Of a DNA stretch of 55,218 nucleotides, positions 15,836 through 24,407 are shown one piece after another. Made by a program: the position numbers and the translations under genes. Source of the stretch: a bacterium (lineage in GTDB: Bacteria; Bacillota; Clostridia; Lachnospirales; Lachnospiraceae); the NCBI GenBank assembly GCA_029227655.1, contig JAQYAI010000196.1, positions 1 through 55,218 on the forward strand, in the 5' to 3' direction. Within the stretch, counting starts at the first letter, position 1, and each line of letters starts with the position of its first letter. The notes under the pieces are model-generated. The model did not search any database. It was not told the DNA's origin and saw only the letters and a list, made by a program, of their open reading frames with translations.

Positions 15836-17827
15836 ATGAAGAATTATGATAAGTATGAAAAACAATATTTTATTCCGGAAGGGGTCACCTATGACTGGGT
15901 GAAAAAGGACGCAGTGGAAAAACCTCCGATCTGGTGCAGTGTGGACTTGCGTGATGGGAACCAGGCGCTGATAGAACCAATGAGTCTGGAAGAAAAACTG
16001 GAATTTTTCCAGCTCCTTGTGGATATCGGATTTAAGGAAATCGAAGTGGGATTCCCGGCAGCATCTGAAACAGAATATCGTTTTATGCGTACATTGATTG
16101 AAAAGAATATGATTCCTGATGATGTTACGGTTCAGGTACTTACACAGGCAAGAGAACATATTATTAAGAAGACATTTGAAGCTGTAAAAGGTGCCCCGCA
16201 TGCAGTCATTCATGTGTATAACTCAACTTCAGTTGCACAGAGAGAACAGGTATTTAAGAAAGATAAAGAACAGATTAAGCAGATCGCGATAAATGGTGCA
16301 GCATTATTAAAACAGCTTGCAGAGGAGACAGAAGGCAATTTTACCTTCCAGTATAGTCCGGAAAGCTTCTCTGGAACAGAAGTGGAATATGCAGTAGAGG
16401 TCTGTAACGCAGTACTGGATATCTGGAAACCAACTCCGGATAATAAAGTCATCATCAATATTCCAGCTACTGTAGAAAATGCAATGCCTCATGTATTTGC
16501 ATCTCAGGTAGAATATGTAAATAAAAACCTGAACCATCGTGATGGAGTTATTTTATGTCTGCATCCACATAATGACAGAGGATGTGGTGTGGCGACAGCA
16601 GAGCTTGGTATGCTTGCCGGAGCAGAACGTATCGAAGGAACATTGTTTGGAAATGGTGAAAGAACAGGGAATGTTGACATTGTTACACTTGCAATGAACA
16701 TGTTTTCACACGGTATCGATCCGGGCCTTGATTTTTCGAATCTTCCGGCAATCCGTGAAGTTTACGAACGCCTTACAAGAATGCACGTATATGAACGTTC
16801 TCCGTATGCAGGTGATCTGGTATTCAGCGCATTCTCAGGATCACATCAGGATGCTATCGCAAAAGGTATGAACTGGAGGGAAGAAAGAAACTGTGATAAA
16901 TGGACCGTTCCATATCTCCCAATTGATCCGAAGGACGTTGGAAGAACTTATGATAAAGACGTTATCCGTATTAACAGCCAGTCTGGAAAGGGCGGCGTAA
17001 GCTACATACTCAAACAGAATTACGGTGTTTCACTTCCAGAAAAGATGAAAGAAGAAGTTGGTTATCTTGTCAAAGATGTTTCGGACAAAGCACACAAAGA
17101 ACTTACTCCAGAATGGGTTTACCATATTTTCGAAGAAAATTATGTTTCATGTAAAGGAGTCTTTACGATTGTTGATTGTGAATTCAAACGTGAAGACGAA
17201 GGATTTGTAACAACAGCGACTATATCTCATGCAAATGAGAATCGTGTGATCACTGCTTCTGGAAATGGTCGCCTTGATGCGGTAAGCAATGCAATTAAAT
17301 GTTACTTCGGTATCAGTTATGAACTCTCCTTCTATGAAGAACATTCTCTGACACAGGGGTCTTCTTCAAAAGCCTGTGCCTATGTGGGAGTCACATGTAA
17401 AGGTGTGAAATACTGGGGTGTTGGTATTGACGAAGATATTATTCATGCATCAGTGGAAGCACTTACCGTAGCAGTAAATAAAATTGCAGAGATAAAAAAT
17501 GCAGAGGAATGTAAAGACGAAAGACTGATTGAGATTCTTAATTACATTCAATCAAATTATCTGGATGTATCCTTAGAAGATCTTTCGGAAAAATTTTATT
17601 TGTCAAAACCTTACTTATCAAAATATATTAAAGAAAAATCTGGAATGACATTTGGCGAAACGGTCAAGCGTGTTCGAATGAAAAAGGCAAGAGCGCTGCT
17701 TAAGGGAACCAATATGACAGTGGAAAGTATTGCACTTTCTGTCGGATATCAAAATGTAGAACATTTTAACAGACTGTTCAAAAAGGCATACAAAATGACA
17801 CCGGTGCAGTACAGAAATAGTAAATAG
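15836..17827 (+). CDS. leuA: 2-isopropylmalate synthase fused to a C-terminal AraC-type HTH domain
   Basis: Residues 1 to about 556 form a complete type 2 LeuA, which condenses acetyl-CoA with 2-ketoisovalerate in the first committed step of leucine synthesis. Markers are [10 protein letters not shown] (about 36-45), the metal motif LHPHNDRG (about 241-248) and FGNGERTGN; the regulatory leucine-binding domain follows at about 425-556. Residues about 560-663 are an AraC/XylS double helix-turn-helix: [21 protein letters not shown] and [20 protein letters not shown], ending in MTPVQYR. The frame is continuous, with no stop or change in codon use at the junction. GGGAG precedes the start. The fusion suggests an enzyme that also controls transcription, possibly sensing leucine. 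No other leu gene is in the window. Confidence 0.93.
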   Translation: MKNYDKYEKQYFIPEGVTYDWVKKDAVEKPPIWCSVDLRDGNQALIEPMSLEEKLEFFQLLVDIGFKEIEVGFPAASETEYRFMRTLIEKNMIPDDVTVQVLTQAREHIIKKTFEAVKGAPHAVIHVYNSTSVAQREQVFKKDKEQIKQIAINGAALLKQLAEETEGNFTFQYSPESFSGTEVEYAVEVCNAVLDIWKPTPDNKVIINIPATVENAMPHVFASQVEYVNKNLNHRDGVILCLHPHNDRGCGVATAELGMLAGAERIEGTLFGNGERTGNVDIVTLAMNMFSHGIDPGLDFSNLPAIREVYERLTRMHVYERSPYAGDLVFSAFSGSHQDAIAKGMNWREERNCDKWTVPYLPIDPKDVGRTYDKDVIRINSQSGKGGVSYILKQNYGVSLPEKMKEEVGYLVKDVSDKAHKELTPEWVYHIFEENYVSCKGVFTIVDCEFKREDEGFVTTATISHANENRVITASGNGRLDAVSNAIKCYFGISYELSFYEEHSLTQGSSSKACAYVGVTCKGVKYWGVGIDEDIIHASVEALTVAVNKIAEIKNAEECKDERLIEILNYIQSNYLDVSLEDLSEKFYLSKPYLSKYIKEKSGMTFGETVKRVRMKKARALLKGTNMTVESIALSVGYQNVEHFNRLFKKAYKMTPVQYRNSK

Positions 17828-17855
17828 ATTTTCTTAATAAAATACATAAAGCGTA

Positions 17856-17997
17856 ACAGTTCAGCCATGAAGCTCGAATCCGCTGCAGCGCAGCTTCTTC
17901 TCGCTTTGGCAGAGCGCCATATGCTTCAAAAATAGAAAGCAAACTTGTGAGCAGGCTCCCAGTTGCTTTCTTTTTTTGAATCGCATGGCTGAACTGT
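17856..17997 (+). repeat. 142-bp inverted-repeat-bounded structured element
   Basis: Perfect 14-bp terminal inverted repeats (ACAGTTCAGCCATG at 17856-17869, complement at 17984-17997) enclose two further stem regions: AAGC/GCTT around 17870-17926, and GAAAGCAA (17935-17942) / TTGCTTTC (17963-17970) followed by seven T. Folded, this is a three-way junction. It fills most of the 309-bp gap between leuA and the decarboxylase operon. It may be a non-autonomous mobile element (MITE-like), a repeated extragenic element or a structured RNA, and the inner stem with its T run may also terminate leuA. It codes for nothing I can support. Confidence 0.6.
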
Positions 17998-18004
17998 GAA
18001 ATAA

Positions 18005-18055
18005 TTCACATACTTTGTGAAAAGTGTTGCACACTTTGTTAAAAATAAGTATAAT
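18005..18055 (+). promoter_or_regulatory. decarboxylase operon promoter with palindrome and direct repeats
   Basis: TTGCAC (18027-18032), a 17-bp spacer and TATAAT (18050-18055). Upstream and overlapping are TTCACA-N5-TGTGAA (18005-18021) and a direct repeat ACTTTGTGAAAA / ACTTTGTTAAAA (18012 and 18033, 21 bp apart). These look like operator sites for an unknown regulator. Confidence 0.5.
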
Positions 18056-18136
18056 GTAGAAGGCAGATTTGAAAGACATTAGATAGTAGCGGAGTTATCT
18101 GCTGATTCTAAGATAGAGAATATGGAGGGATAGGTT

Positions 18137-19573
18137 ATGAGTAGTAGAAAGACATCAAATCCGGCAAGTGTAAGAATTGATGCCTTACTGGATGCAGGAA
18201 GTTTCGTCGAAATCGGCGGGGCTGTAACTGCAAGAACAACAGATTTCAACATGCAGGAAAAAGAGACACCTGCAGATGGAGTCATCACAGGTTATGGTGT
18301 GATTGATGGAAATCTTGTTTATGTTTACAGTCAGGATCTGACTGTTTTAAAAGGATCTATTGGAGAAATGCATGCAAAGAAGATCGCTAACATTTATGAT
18401 ATGGCAATGAAAATGGGTGCACCGGTGATCGGCATGGTAGACTGCTGTGGACTTCGTCTCCAGGAAGCTACAGATGCACTTCATGCACTTGGAAGTCTTT
18501 ATTACAAACAGGTCATGGCTTCAGGCGTTATTCCACAGATTACAGCAATTTTTGGAAACTGTGGTGGCGGGCTTGCAACCGCAGCTGCAATGACAGATTT
18601 CACATTTATTGCACAGACAGGAAAACTTTTCGTTAACTCACCAAACACAATCGAAAATAACGATATCAAAAAATGTGATACATCTAGTGCTGCTTTCCAG
18701 AGTAAAGAAAGTGGAATCATTGATATGGTCGGAACAGAAGGTGAAGTCATCGAAGAAATCCGTTCATTGGTATGCCTTTTACCGGCAAACAACGAGGATA
18801 ATGATGCATACGATGAATGTACAGATGATCTCAATCGTGTATGTGTTGATCTAGAAAACGCAGCAGCAGACCCGGCGCTTGCATTATCTATTCTTGCAGA
18901 TGAGAATATTTTCTTTGAAACAAAGAGAGATTTCGCAAAAGACATGGTAACCGGATTTATCCGTTTAAATGGTATGACAGTTGGTGCTGTGGCTAACAGA
19001 ACAACCGTGTACGATGAAGAAGGAAATGTGTCAGAAGAATTTGACGGATGTCTCACAGCAAGAGGATGCCGCAAAGCAGCAGAATTTGTAAAATTCTGTG
19101 ATGCGTTTGGAATTGCGGTTCTCACACTCACAAACGTAAAAGGACTTCGTGCGACCATGTGCTCAGAAAAGAACCTTGCAAAAGCAATGGCTTCTTTGAC
19201 ATATGCATTTGCTGACGCAACGGTTCCAAAAGTGAATGTTGTGACAGGAAAAGCATTTGGAAGTGCTTATGTGGTCATGAACAGCAAAGCAATCGGAGCA
19301 GATATGGTATATGCATGGCCGACAGCGGAAATCGGAATGATGGAGTCTGATATGGCAGCAAAGATCATGTATGCTGATGCAGCTTCTGAAGTGTTAAAAG
19401 AAAAAGCAGAAGCATATAAAGAATTACAGTCAAGTCCTCTCTCAGCAGCAAGAAGAGGATATGTAGATACAATCATTGAACCGGCAGATACAAGAAAATA
19501 TGTGATTGGTGCATTTGAAATGTTATTTACAAAGAGAGAAGATCGTCCTTCAAAGAAGCATGGAACAATTTAG
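18137..19573 (+). CDS. acyl-CoA carboxyltransferase subunit (MmdA-like)
   Basis: A 478-aa carboxyltransferase of the crotonase fold, the type that moves CO2 between biotin and acyl-CoA thioesters (propionyl-, acetyl- or glutaconyl-CoA). Two repeats are visible, with glycine-rich oxyanion regions GNCGGGLATAAAM (about 140-152) and GKAFGSAYVVMNSKAIGADMVYAWP (second half). GGAGGGATAGG precedes the ATG. It is the first gene of an operon with OadG-, biotin carrier-, OadB- and OadA-like genes. By neighbourhood it would be the alpha subunit of a Na+-pumping methylmalonyl-CoA decarboxylase, or half of a transcarboxylase. The acyl-CoA cannot be read from sequence. Confidence 0.85.
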   Translation: MSSRKTSNPASVRIDALLDAGSFVEIGGAVTARTTDFNMQEKETPADGVITGYGVIDGNLVYVYSQDLTVLKGSIGEMHAKKIANIYDMAMKMGAPVIGMVDCCGLRLQEATDALHALGSLYYKQVMASGVIPQITAIFGNCGGGLATAAAMTDFTFIAQTGKLFVNSPNTIENNDIKKCDTSSAAFQSKESGIIDMVGTEGEVIEEIRSLVCLLPANNEDNDAYDECTDDLNRVCVDLENAAADPALALSILADENIFFETKRDFAKDMVTGFIRLNGMTVGAVANRTTVYDEEGNVSEEFDGCLTARGCRKAAEFVKFCDAFGIAVLTLTNVKGLRATMCSEKNLAKAMASLTYAFADATVPKVNVVTGKAFGSAYVVMNSKAIGADMVYAWPTAEIGMMESDMAAKIMYADAASEVLKEKAEAYKELQSSPLSAARRGYVDTIIEPADTRKYVIGAFEMLFTKREDRPSKKHGTI

Positions 19574-19587
19574 TGAGGTGAAGCATA

Positions 19588-20358
19588 GTGAAAAAGAAAA
19601 TCAGTTACATTCTCTGTGTTCTGACACTTGTGCTTGGTCTTGCAGGTTGTAGCGGTAAGCAGGTCATTGCATATGATGAAGAAACATTAACATATTCATG
19701 CGAGCAGATGTTTACTATAATTAGTAGTGGTGGAATCCCTACAGATGAAGTTGATGCAATGTCAGAATGGAGTCAGGGGTACCTGATGGCACAGGTAGAA
19801 GGCCAGACAGGGATTAAGATTTCAGCAGACAATTTTGTGACAGCAATTCAGGGCTGGGAAGCAGCTGTGGAAGAATGTGGAACATATATTGGACACGGAG
19901 ATTACACGTTTAAAGCAAAAACAACAGGACTTACTGTGGTAACAGAAGCAGAATTCTCTGAAAGAACTGCTGATTTAGAATTTAAATTTGATGAAAATAT
20001 GGAAATGGAATCATTTACAGTAAGTGCAAACTTTAGTAAGGGAGAGATCATGCAGAAAGCCGGGCTCAATACACTCCTTGGAATGGGAACTGTATTTGCT
20101 GTATTGATTTTCATGAGCTTTTTGATTTCACTCTTCAAGTATATCCCAATGTTCATGAACAAAAAGGATAAGAAAGAAGAACCTGTACAGAAGAAGGCTG
20201 TAGAACAGACTGTGGATGTTTCAGAAGAACCGGAGATGGATGAAACAGAGTTAGTAGCAGTAATTGCAGCAGCAATTGCAGCATATGAAGGAACAACAAC
20301 TGATGGTTTTGTTGTACGTTCAATTAAGAGAAGAAAATCGAATAAATGGAATTCGTAA
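19588..20358 (+). CDS. OadG-family subunit with lipoprotein signal
   Basis: A GTG start (19588) follows GAGGTGA. The N-terminus MKKKISYILCVLTLVLGLAGCSGK is a lipoprotein signal with lipobox LAGC. After an extracytoplasmic domain of about 140 residues comes a single membrane helix (about 165-190), a Lys/Glu-rich cytosolic link, and a tail (ETELVAVIAAAIAAYEG) typical of gamma subunits of Na+-translocating decarboxylases. Usual OadG is about 80-100 aa and lacks the outside domain, so this is an extended form. The gamma subunit links the carboxyltransferase to the membrane pump. Confidence 0.78.
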   Translation: MKKKISYILCVLTLVLGLAGCSGKQVIAYDEETLTYSCEQMFTIISSGGIPTDEVDAMSEWSQGYLMAQVEGQTGIKISADNFVTAIQGWEAAVEECGTYIGHGDYTFKAKTTGLTVVTEAEFSERTADLEFKFDENMEMESFTVSANFSKGEIMQKAGLNTLLGMGTVFAVLIFMSFLISLFKYIPMFMNKKDKKEEPVQKKAVEQTVDVSEEPEMDETELVAVIAAAIAAYEGTTTDGFVVRSIKRRKSNKWNS

Positions 20359-20374
20359 TTAGGAGGATATAGAG

Positions 20375-20746
20375 ATGAAAAGTTATACAATCACAGTAAA
20401 TGGTAACGTATATGACGTATTAGTAGAAGAAAATGGAGCAGATGCAGTTACTTCAGCACCAGCAGCAAGACCGACCACACCAAAGGCTATGCCAAAAGCA
20501 GCACCGGTAAAAGCAGCCGCTCAGGGAGCAGGAAACATTAAAGTAGCAGCTGGAGCAGCTGGTAAAGTATTCAAGCTGGAAGTAAGTGTAGGACAGAAAG
20601 TGGAAAAAGGTGATACAGTCATTATTATCGAAGCTATGAAAATGGAAATTCCGGTTGTTGCACCAGAAGCAGGAACTGTTGCTAGCATTGATGTTACAGT
20701 TGGAGATATGATTGAAGCAGGTCAGGTGCTTGCAACACTTAACTAA
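20375..20746 (+). CDS. biotin carrier protein of the decarboxylase
   Basis: A 123-aa protein: a short N-terminal beta part, an Ala/Pro/Lys-rich hinge (about 28-55), and a biotinyl domain with the attachment motif EAMKM, the modified lysine being about K89. It carries CO2 between the carboxyltransferases and the membrane subunit. AGGAGGATATAG precedes the ATG. It is a separate protein here, and the OadA subunit at the end of the operon lacks a biotin domain. Confidence 0.92.
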   Translation: MKSYTITVNGNVYDVLVEENGADAVTSAPAARPTTPKAMPKAAPVKAAAQGAGNIKVAAGAAGKVFKLEVSVGQKVEKGDTVIIIEAMKMEIPVVAPEAGTVASIDVTVGDMIEAGQVLATLN

Positions 20747-20782
20747 GGAGAATCATCCTTATAAGAAACTGGAGGTTTTAAA

Positions 20783-21934
20783 ATGGACTATATTATAACA
20801 ACCTTAGGAAACCTCGTGCATCAGACAGCGTTCTTTAACCTCACATGGGGTAACTTTATAATGATCGCTGTGGCATGTTTTTTCCTTTATCTTGCGATAA
20901 GACACGAGTTTGAACCACTTCTGTTAGTTCCAATCGCATTTGGTATGTTACTTGTAAATATCTATCCGGATATTATGGTGGCCCCAGAAGATGCAGCGAA
21001 CGGAGTGGGCGGACTCTTACATTATTTCTATTTATTAGATGAATGGTCAATCCTTCCTTCTCTTATTTTCATGGGGGTTGGAGCGATGACCGATTTCGGA
21101 CCACTGATTGCGAACCCTGCAAGTTTTCTTCTCGGAGCAGCGGCACAATTCGGTATATTTGCCGCTTACTTAGGTGCCATGGCGTTAGGATTCTCAGACA
21201 AAGCAGCGGCAGCAATCTCTATCATCGGTGGAGCTGATGGTCCAACATCTATCTTCCTTGCTGGTAAATTGCAGCAGACAGGCATCATGGGACCAATTGC
21301 AGTGGCGGCATACTCATACATGTCTTTGGTGCCAATTATCCAGCCGCCAATTATGAAGGCGCTTACAACAGAAAAAGAACGTAAGATCAAAATGGGGCAG
21401 TTAAGACCAGTCACAAAACTGGAAAAGATCTTGTTCCCAATTATTGTAACGATCGTAGTATGTCTGATTCTTCCAACAACAGCACCACTCGTTGGTATGT
21501 TAATGCTTGGTAACCTTTTCAAAGAATCAGGTGTAGTAAGACAGCTTACAGAAACAGCTTCTAATGCATTGATGTATATCGTTGTAATCTTACTGGGTAC
21601 ATCGGTAGGAGCAACAACAAGTGCAGAAGCATTTCTTAACCTTGATACTCTTAAAATTGTAGCACTTGGGCTTGTAGCTTTTGCATTCGGCACAGCGGCC
21701 GGAGTCATGTTCGGTAAACTTATGTGCTGGGCAACGAAAGGTAAAGTGAATCCACTGATTGGTTCCGCAGGTGTATCTGCAGTACCAATGGCAGCACGTG
21801 TATCACAGAAGGTAGGAGCAGAAGCAGATCCAACAAACTTCTTATTAATGCACGCTATGGGACCAAACGTAGCCGGTGTAATCGGAACAGCAGTAGCAGC
21901 CGGAACATTTATGGCTATTTTTGGAGTCATGTAA
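20783..21934 (+). CDS. oadB: Na+-translocating decarboxylase beta subunit
   Basis: A 383-aa integral membrane protein with about nine hydrophobic segments. The conserved [12 protein letters not shown] motif (about 147-158) contains the aspartate used for Na+ coupling in the family, and [14 protein letters not shown] is the second signature. It decarboxylates carboxybiotin and exports Na+. TGGAGG precedes the ATG. Its place after the carrier and before OadA confirms one operon. It is equally compatible with oxaloacetate, methylmalonyl-CoA or glutaconyl-CoA decarboxylases, so the symbol is by family only. Confidence 0.92.
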   Translation: MDYIITTLGNLVHQTAFFNLTWGNFIMIAVACFFLYLAIRHEFEPLLLVPIAFGMLLVNIYPDIMVAPEDAANGVGGLLHYFYLLDEWSILPSLIFMGVGAMTDFGPLIANPASFLLGAAAQFGIFAAYLGAMALGFSDKAAAAISIIGGADGPTSIFLAGKLQQTGIMGPIAVAAYSYMSLVPIIQPPIMKALTTEKERKIKMGQLRPVTKLEKILFPIIVTIVVCLILPTTAPLVGMLMLGNLFKESGVVRQLTETASNALMYIVVILLGTSVGATTSAEAFLNLDTLKIVALGLVAFAFGTAAGVMFGKLMCWATKGKVNPLIGSAGVSAVPMAARVSQKVGAEADPTNFLLMHAMGPNVAGVIGTAVAAGTFMAIFGVM

Positions 21935-21971
21935 TAACAGGAAGCGATTTAATTCAGGAGGGAAATCCAAA

Positions 21972-23387
21972 ATGGCAAATATAGAACAGAAACCAGTAAA
22001 AATTACGGAAACAATTCTGCGTGATGCTCATCAGTCACTTATCGCGACTCGTATGACAACGGAACAGATGCTTCCAATCGTTGATAAAATGGATAAAGTT
22101 GGTTACCATGCGGTAGAATGCTGGGGTGGAGCAACTTTCGATGCGTCTCTTCGTTTTTTGAAAGAAGATCCATGGGACAGACTTCGCAAATTCCGTGATG
22201 GATTCAAAAATACAAAACTTCAGATGCTTTTCCGTGGACAGAATATCTTAGGATATCGTCCATACGCCGATGATGTTGTAGAATATTTTGTACAGAAATC
22301 TGTTGCAAATGGAATCGATATCATTCGTATTTTCGACTGTTTGAATGACCTTAGAAATCTTCAGACAGCAGTAAAAGCAGCCAATAAAGAAAAAGCACAT
22401 GCGCAGGTTGCTCTTTCTTATACACTTGGTGATGCTTACACATTAGAGTACTGGGTAGAAACTGCTAAAAAAATTGAAGACATGGGTGCGGATTCTATCT
22501 GTATTAAAGATATGGCAGGTCTTTTACTTCCATACAAAGCAACAGAACTTGTTGGTGCGTTAAAAGAGGCGACAGATCTTCCAATCGAGCTTCATACACA
22601 CTATACATCAGGGGTAGCTTCCATGACCTATATGAAAGCAGTAGAGGCTGGTGTAGATATCATTGATACAGCAATGTCACCATTTGCGCTTGGAACATCA
22701 CAGCCTGCAACAGAAGTTATGGTCGAAACATTCAAAGGAACACCATACGATACAGGACTTGATCAGAGTCTTCTTGCAGAAATTGCTGATTACTTCCGTC
22801 CAATCCGTGATGAAGCACTGGAAAGCGGACTTTTAAATCCAAAGAACCTTGGTGTAAATATCAAGACACTTCTGTATCAGGTTCCAGGTGGTATGTTATC
22901 GAACCTTACTTCACAGCTTAAAGAGCAGGGTGCTGAAGACAAGTTCTATGAAGTACTTGAAGAAGTACCAAGAGTAAGAAAAGATCTTGGAGAACCGCCG
23001 CTTGTAACACCATCTTCACAGATTGTCGGTACACAGGCTGTATTTAACGTACTCATGGGTGAACGTTACAAGATGGCTACAAAAGAGACTAAAGATGTAT
23101 TAAGTGGAAAATATGGTGCAACAGTAAAACCATTTAATGAAGATGTAAAGAAGAAAGTTCTTGGAGAAAACGCAGAAGTCATTACATGTCGCCCGGCAGA
23201 TCTCATTCCAGACGAATTAGAAACCCTGGAAAAAGAAATGGCACAGTACAAAGAACAGGATGAGGATGTACTTACTTATGCACTTTTCCCACAGGTTGCA
23301 ACAGATTTCTTTAAATATCGAGATGCACAGAAGAAAAAAGTAGATGCTACAATTGCAGATACAGAAAGTGGAAGTTATCCAGTATAA
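21972..23387 (+). CDS. oadA: oxaloacetate decarboxylase alpha / carboxyltransferase (no biotin domain)
   Basis: A 471-aa pyruvate carboxyltransferase: DRE-TIM barrel with ETILRDAHQSL (about 13-23), the biotin-binding and catalytic region FDCLNDLRN, the metal site HTHYTSGVASMTYMK (about 207-221) and the conserved C-terminal PGGMLSNL. The biotinyl domain usual in full-length OadA is absent and is supplied by the separate carrier protein. The start at 21972 is chosen with GGAGGG upstream; the longer frame from 21921 would overlap oadB. It moves CO2 from oxaloacetate to biotin, giving pyruvate. Confidence 0.9.
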   Translation: MANIEQKPVKITETILRDAHQSLIATRMTTEQMLPIVDKMDKVGYHAVECWGGATFDASLRFLKEDPWDRLRKFRDGFKNTKLQMLFRGQNILGYRPYADDVVEYFVQKSVANGIDIIRIFDCLNDLRNLQTAVKAANKEKAHAQVALSYTLGDAYTLEYWVETAKKIEDMGADSICIKDMAGLLLPYKATELVGALKEATDLPIELHTHYTSGVASMTYMKAVEAGVDIIDTAMSPFALGTSQPATEVMVETFKGTPYDTGLDQSLLAEIADYFRPIRDEALESGLLNPKNLGVNIKTLLYQVPGGMLSNLTSQLKEQGAEDKFYEVLEEVPRVRKDLGEPPLVTPSSQIVGTQAVFNVLMGERYKMATKETKDVLSGKYGATVKPFNEDVKKKVLGENAEVITCRPADLIPDELETLEKEMAQYKEQDEDVLTYALFPQVATDFFKYRDAQKKKVDATIADTESGSYPV

Positions 23388-23406
23388 AAAATAATTCATG
23401 AAGAAA

Positions 23407-23444
23407 TTAGGCGTGGTGAGAAAGTTCATTTGCACCGCGCCTAA
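23407..23444 (+). terminator. hairpin after the decarboxylase operon
   Basis: A 12-bp stem TTAGGCGTGGTG / CACCGCGCCTAA with one G-T pair and a 14-nt loop. No T run follows, so it may protect the 3' end or terminate weakly. Confidence 0.5.
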
Positions 23445-23480
23445 AACATTCCAAAGATAAATTGGAAATTGGAGGCCACC

Positions 23481-24407
23481 TTGGGTACAAAGAATGAACT
23501 ATTAGCAAGATTAGATGAAAAATATGATAAATTAAGTAAAGGGCAGAAACGCCTTGCGGATTATATCCGCCAGAATTATGACAAGGCAGCGTTTCTTACA
23601 GCGGTGAAGCTTGGAGAAGCGGTTGGAGTCAGTGAATCAACCGTAGTCAGATTTGCCACACAACTTGGATATAAAGGATATCCGGAGTTTCAGAAAGAAC
23701 TTGGCGAGCTGGTGCGTACGAAGCTGAATTCAATTCAACGGATGGAAGTGACTTATGGAAGAATCGGGCAAAGTGAGATTCTTGCCAACGTGCTTCACTC
23801 TGACATTGAAAAGATTAAGATGACGATAGAGACGATTGACCAGAAGGCTTTTGAAATAGCAGTAGATATATTGGTAAATGCGAGGAAAATCTACATTGTC
23901 GGAATACGCAGCTGTGCGCCGCTGGCTAATTTTCTGGCATATTATCTCAACCTGATCTGTGATGAGGTCATCTGTGTAAATGCAAACGGATCGACAGAAA
24001 TATTTGAACAGCTGATTCGCATTAATGAACAGGATGTGATTATAGGAATTAGTTTTCCTAGATACTCTATGAGGACGCTCAAAGCACTTGAATTTGCAAG
24101 TAATCGCAAAGCAAAAGTGATCACACTCACGGACAGCATTCATTCGCCAATTAACTTATATTCATCCTGCAATTTGATTGCACGAAGCGATATGGCGTCC
24201 ATTGTAGATTCACTGGTCGCACCTTTAAGTGTCATTAATGCGCTGGTCGTAGCACTTTGTATGAAAAAGCAGGATGAAGTTATCAAGACATTGGGAACAT
24301 TAGAAGAAATATGGGATGAGTATGAGGTATACTCAAGAGATGAACTTAATCCTGTTCAGGATAATCTTAATATAGAAATAGAAGAAAAAGGAAATATAGA
24401 TGAGTAA
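23481..24407 (+). CDS. RpiR/MurR-family transcriptional regulator
   Basis: A 308-aa regulator. The N-terminal HTH_6 domain (about 1-80) includes YDKLSKGQKRLADYIRQNY and the helix-turn-helix LGEAVGVSESTVVRFATQLGYKGYPEF; a SIS sugar-phosphate binding domain (about 115-250) has KIYIVGIRSCAPLANFLAYYL. A TTG start at 23481 is chosen because GGAGG lies 5 nt upstream; an earlier in-frame TTG at 23469 overlaps that site. SIS-type regulators sense phosphosugars. It lies just after the decarboxylase operon and overlaps the next gene by 8 nt. Its target is unknown. Confidence 0.9.
   Translation: MGTKNELLARLDEKYDKLSKGQKRLADYIRQNYDKAAFLTAVKLGEAVGVSESTVVRFATQLGYKGYPEFQKELGELVRTKLNSIQRMEVTYGRIGQSEILANVLHSDIEKIKMTIETIDQKAFEIAVDILVNARKIYIVGIRSCAPLANFLAYYLNLICDEVICVNANGSTEIFEQLIRINEQDVIIGISFPRYSMRTLKALEFASNRKAKVITLTDSIHSPINLYSSCNLIARSDMASIVDSLVAPLSVINALVVALCMKKQDEVIKTLGTLEEIWDEYEVYSRDELNPVQDNLNIEIEEKGNIDE

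Noticed and set aside
17861-18079. 72-aa minus-strand frame inside the inverted-repeat element
   Set aside because: It lacks a ribosome site and spans the repeat arms and a promoter; the structure explains the sequence better.
21166-21930. 254-aa antisense frame over oadB
   Set aside because: Mirror of a conserved membrane protein gene with no start signals or domain of its own.
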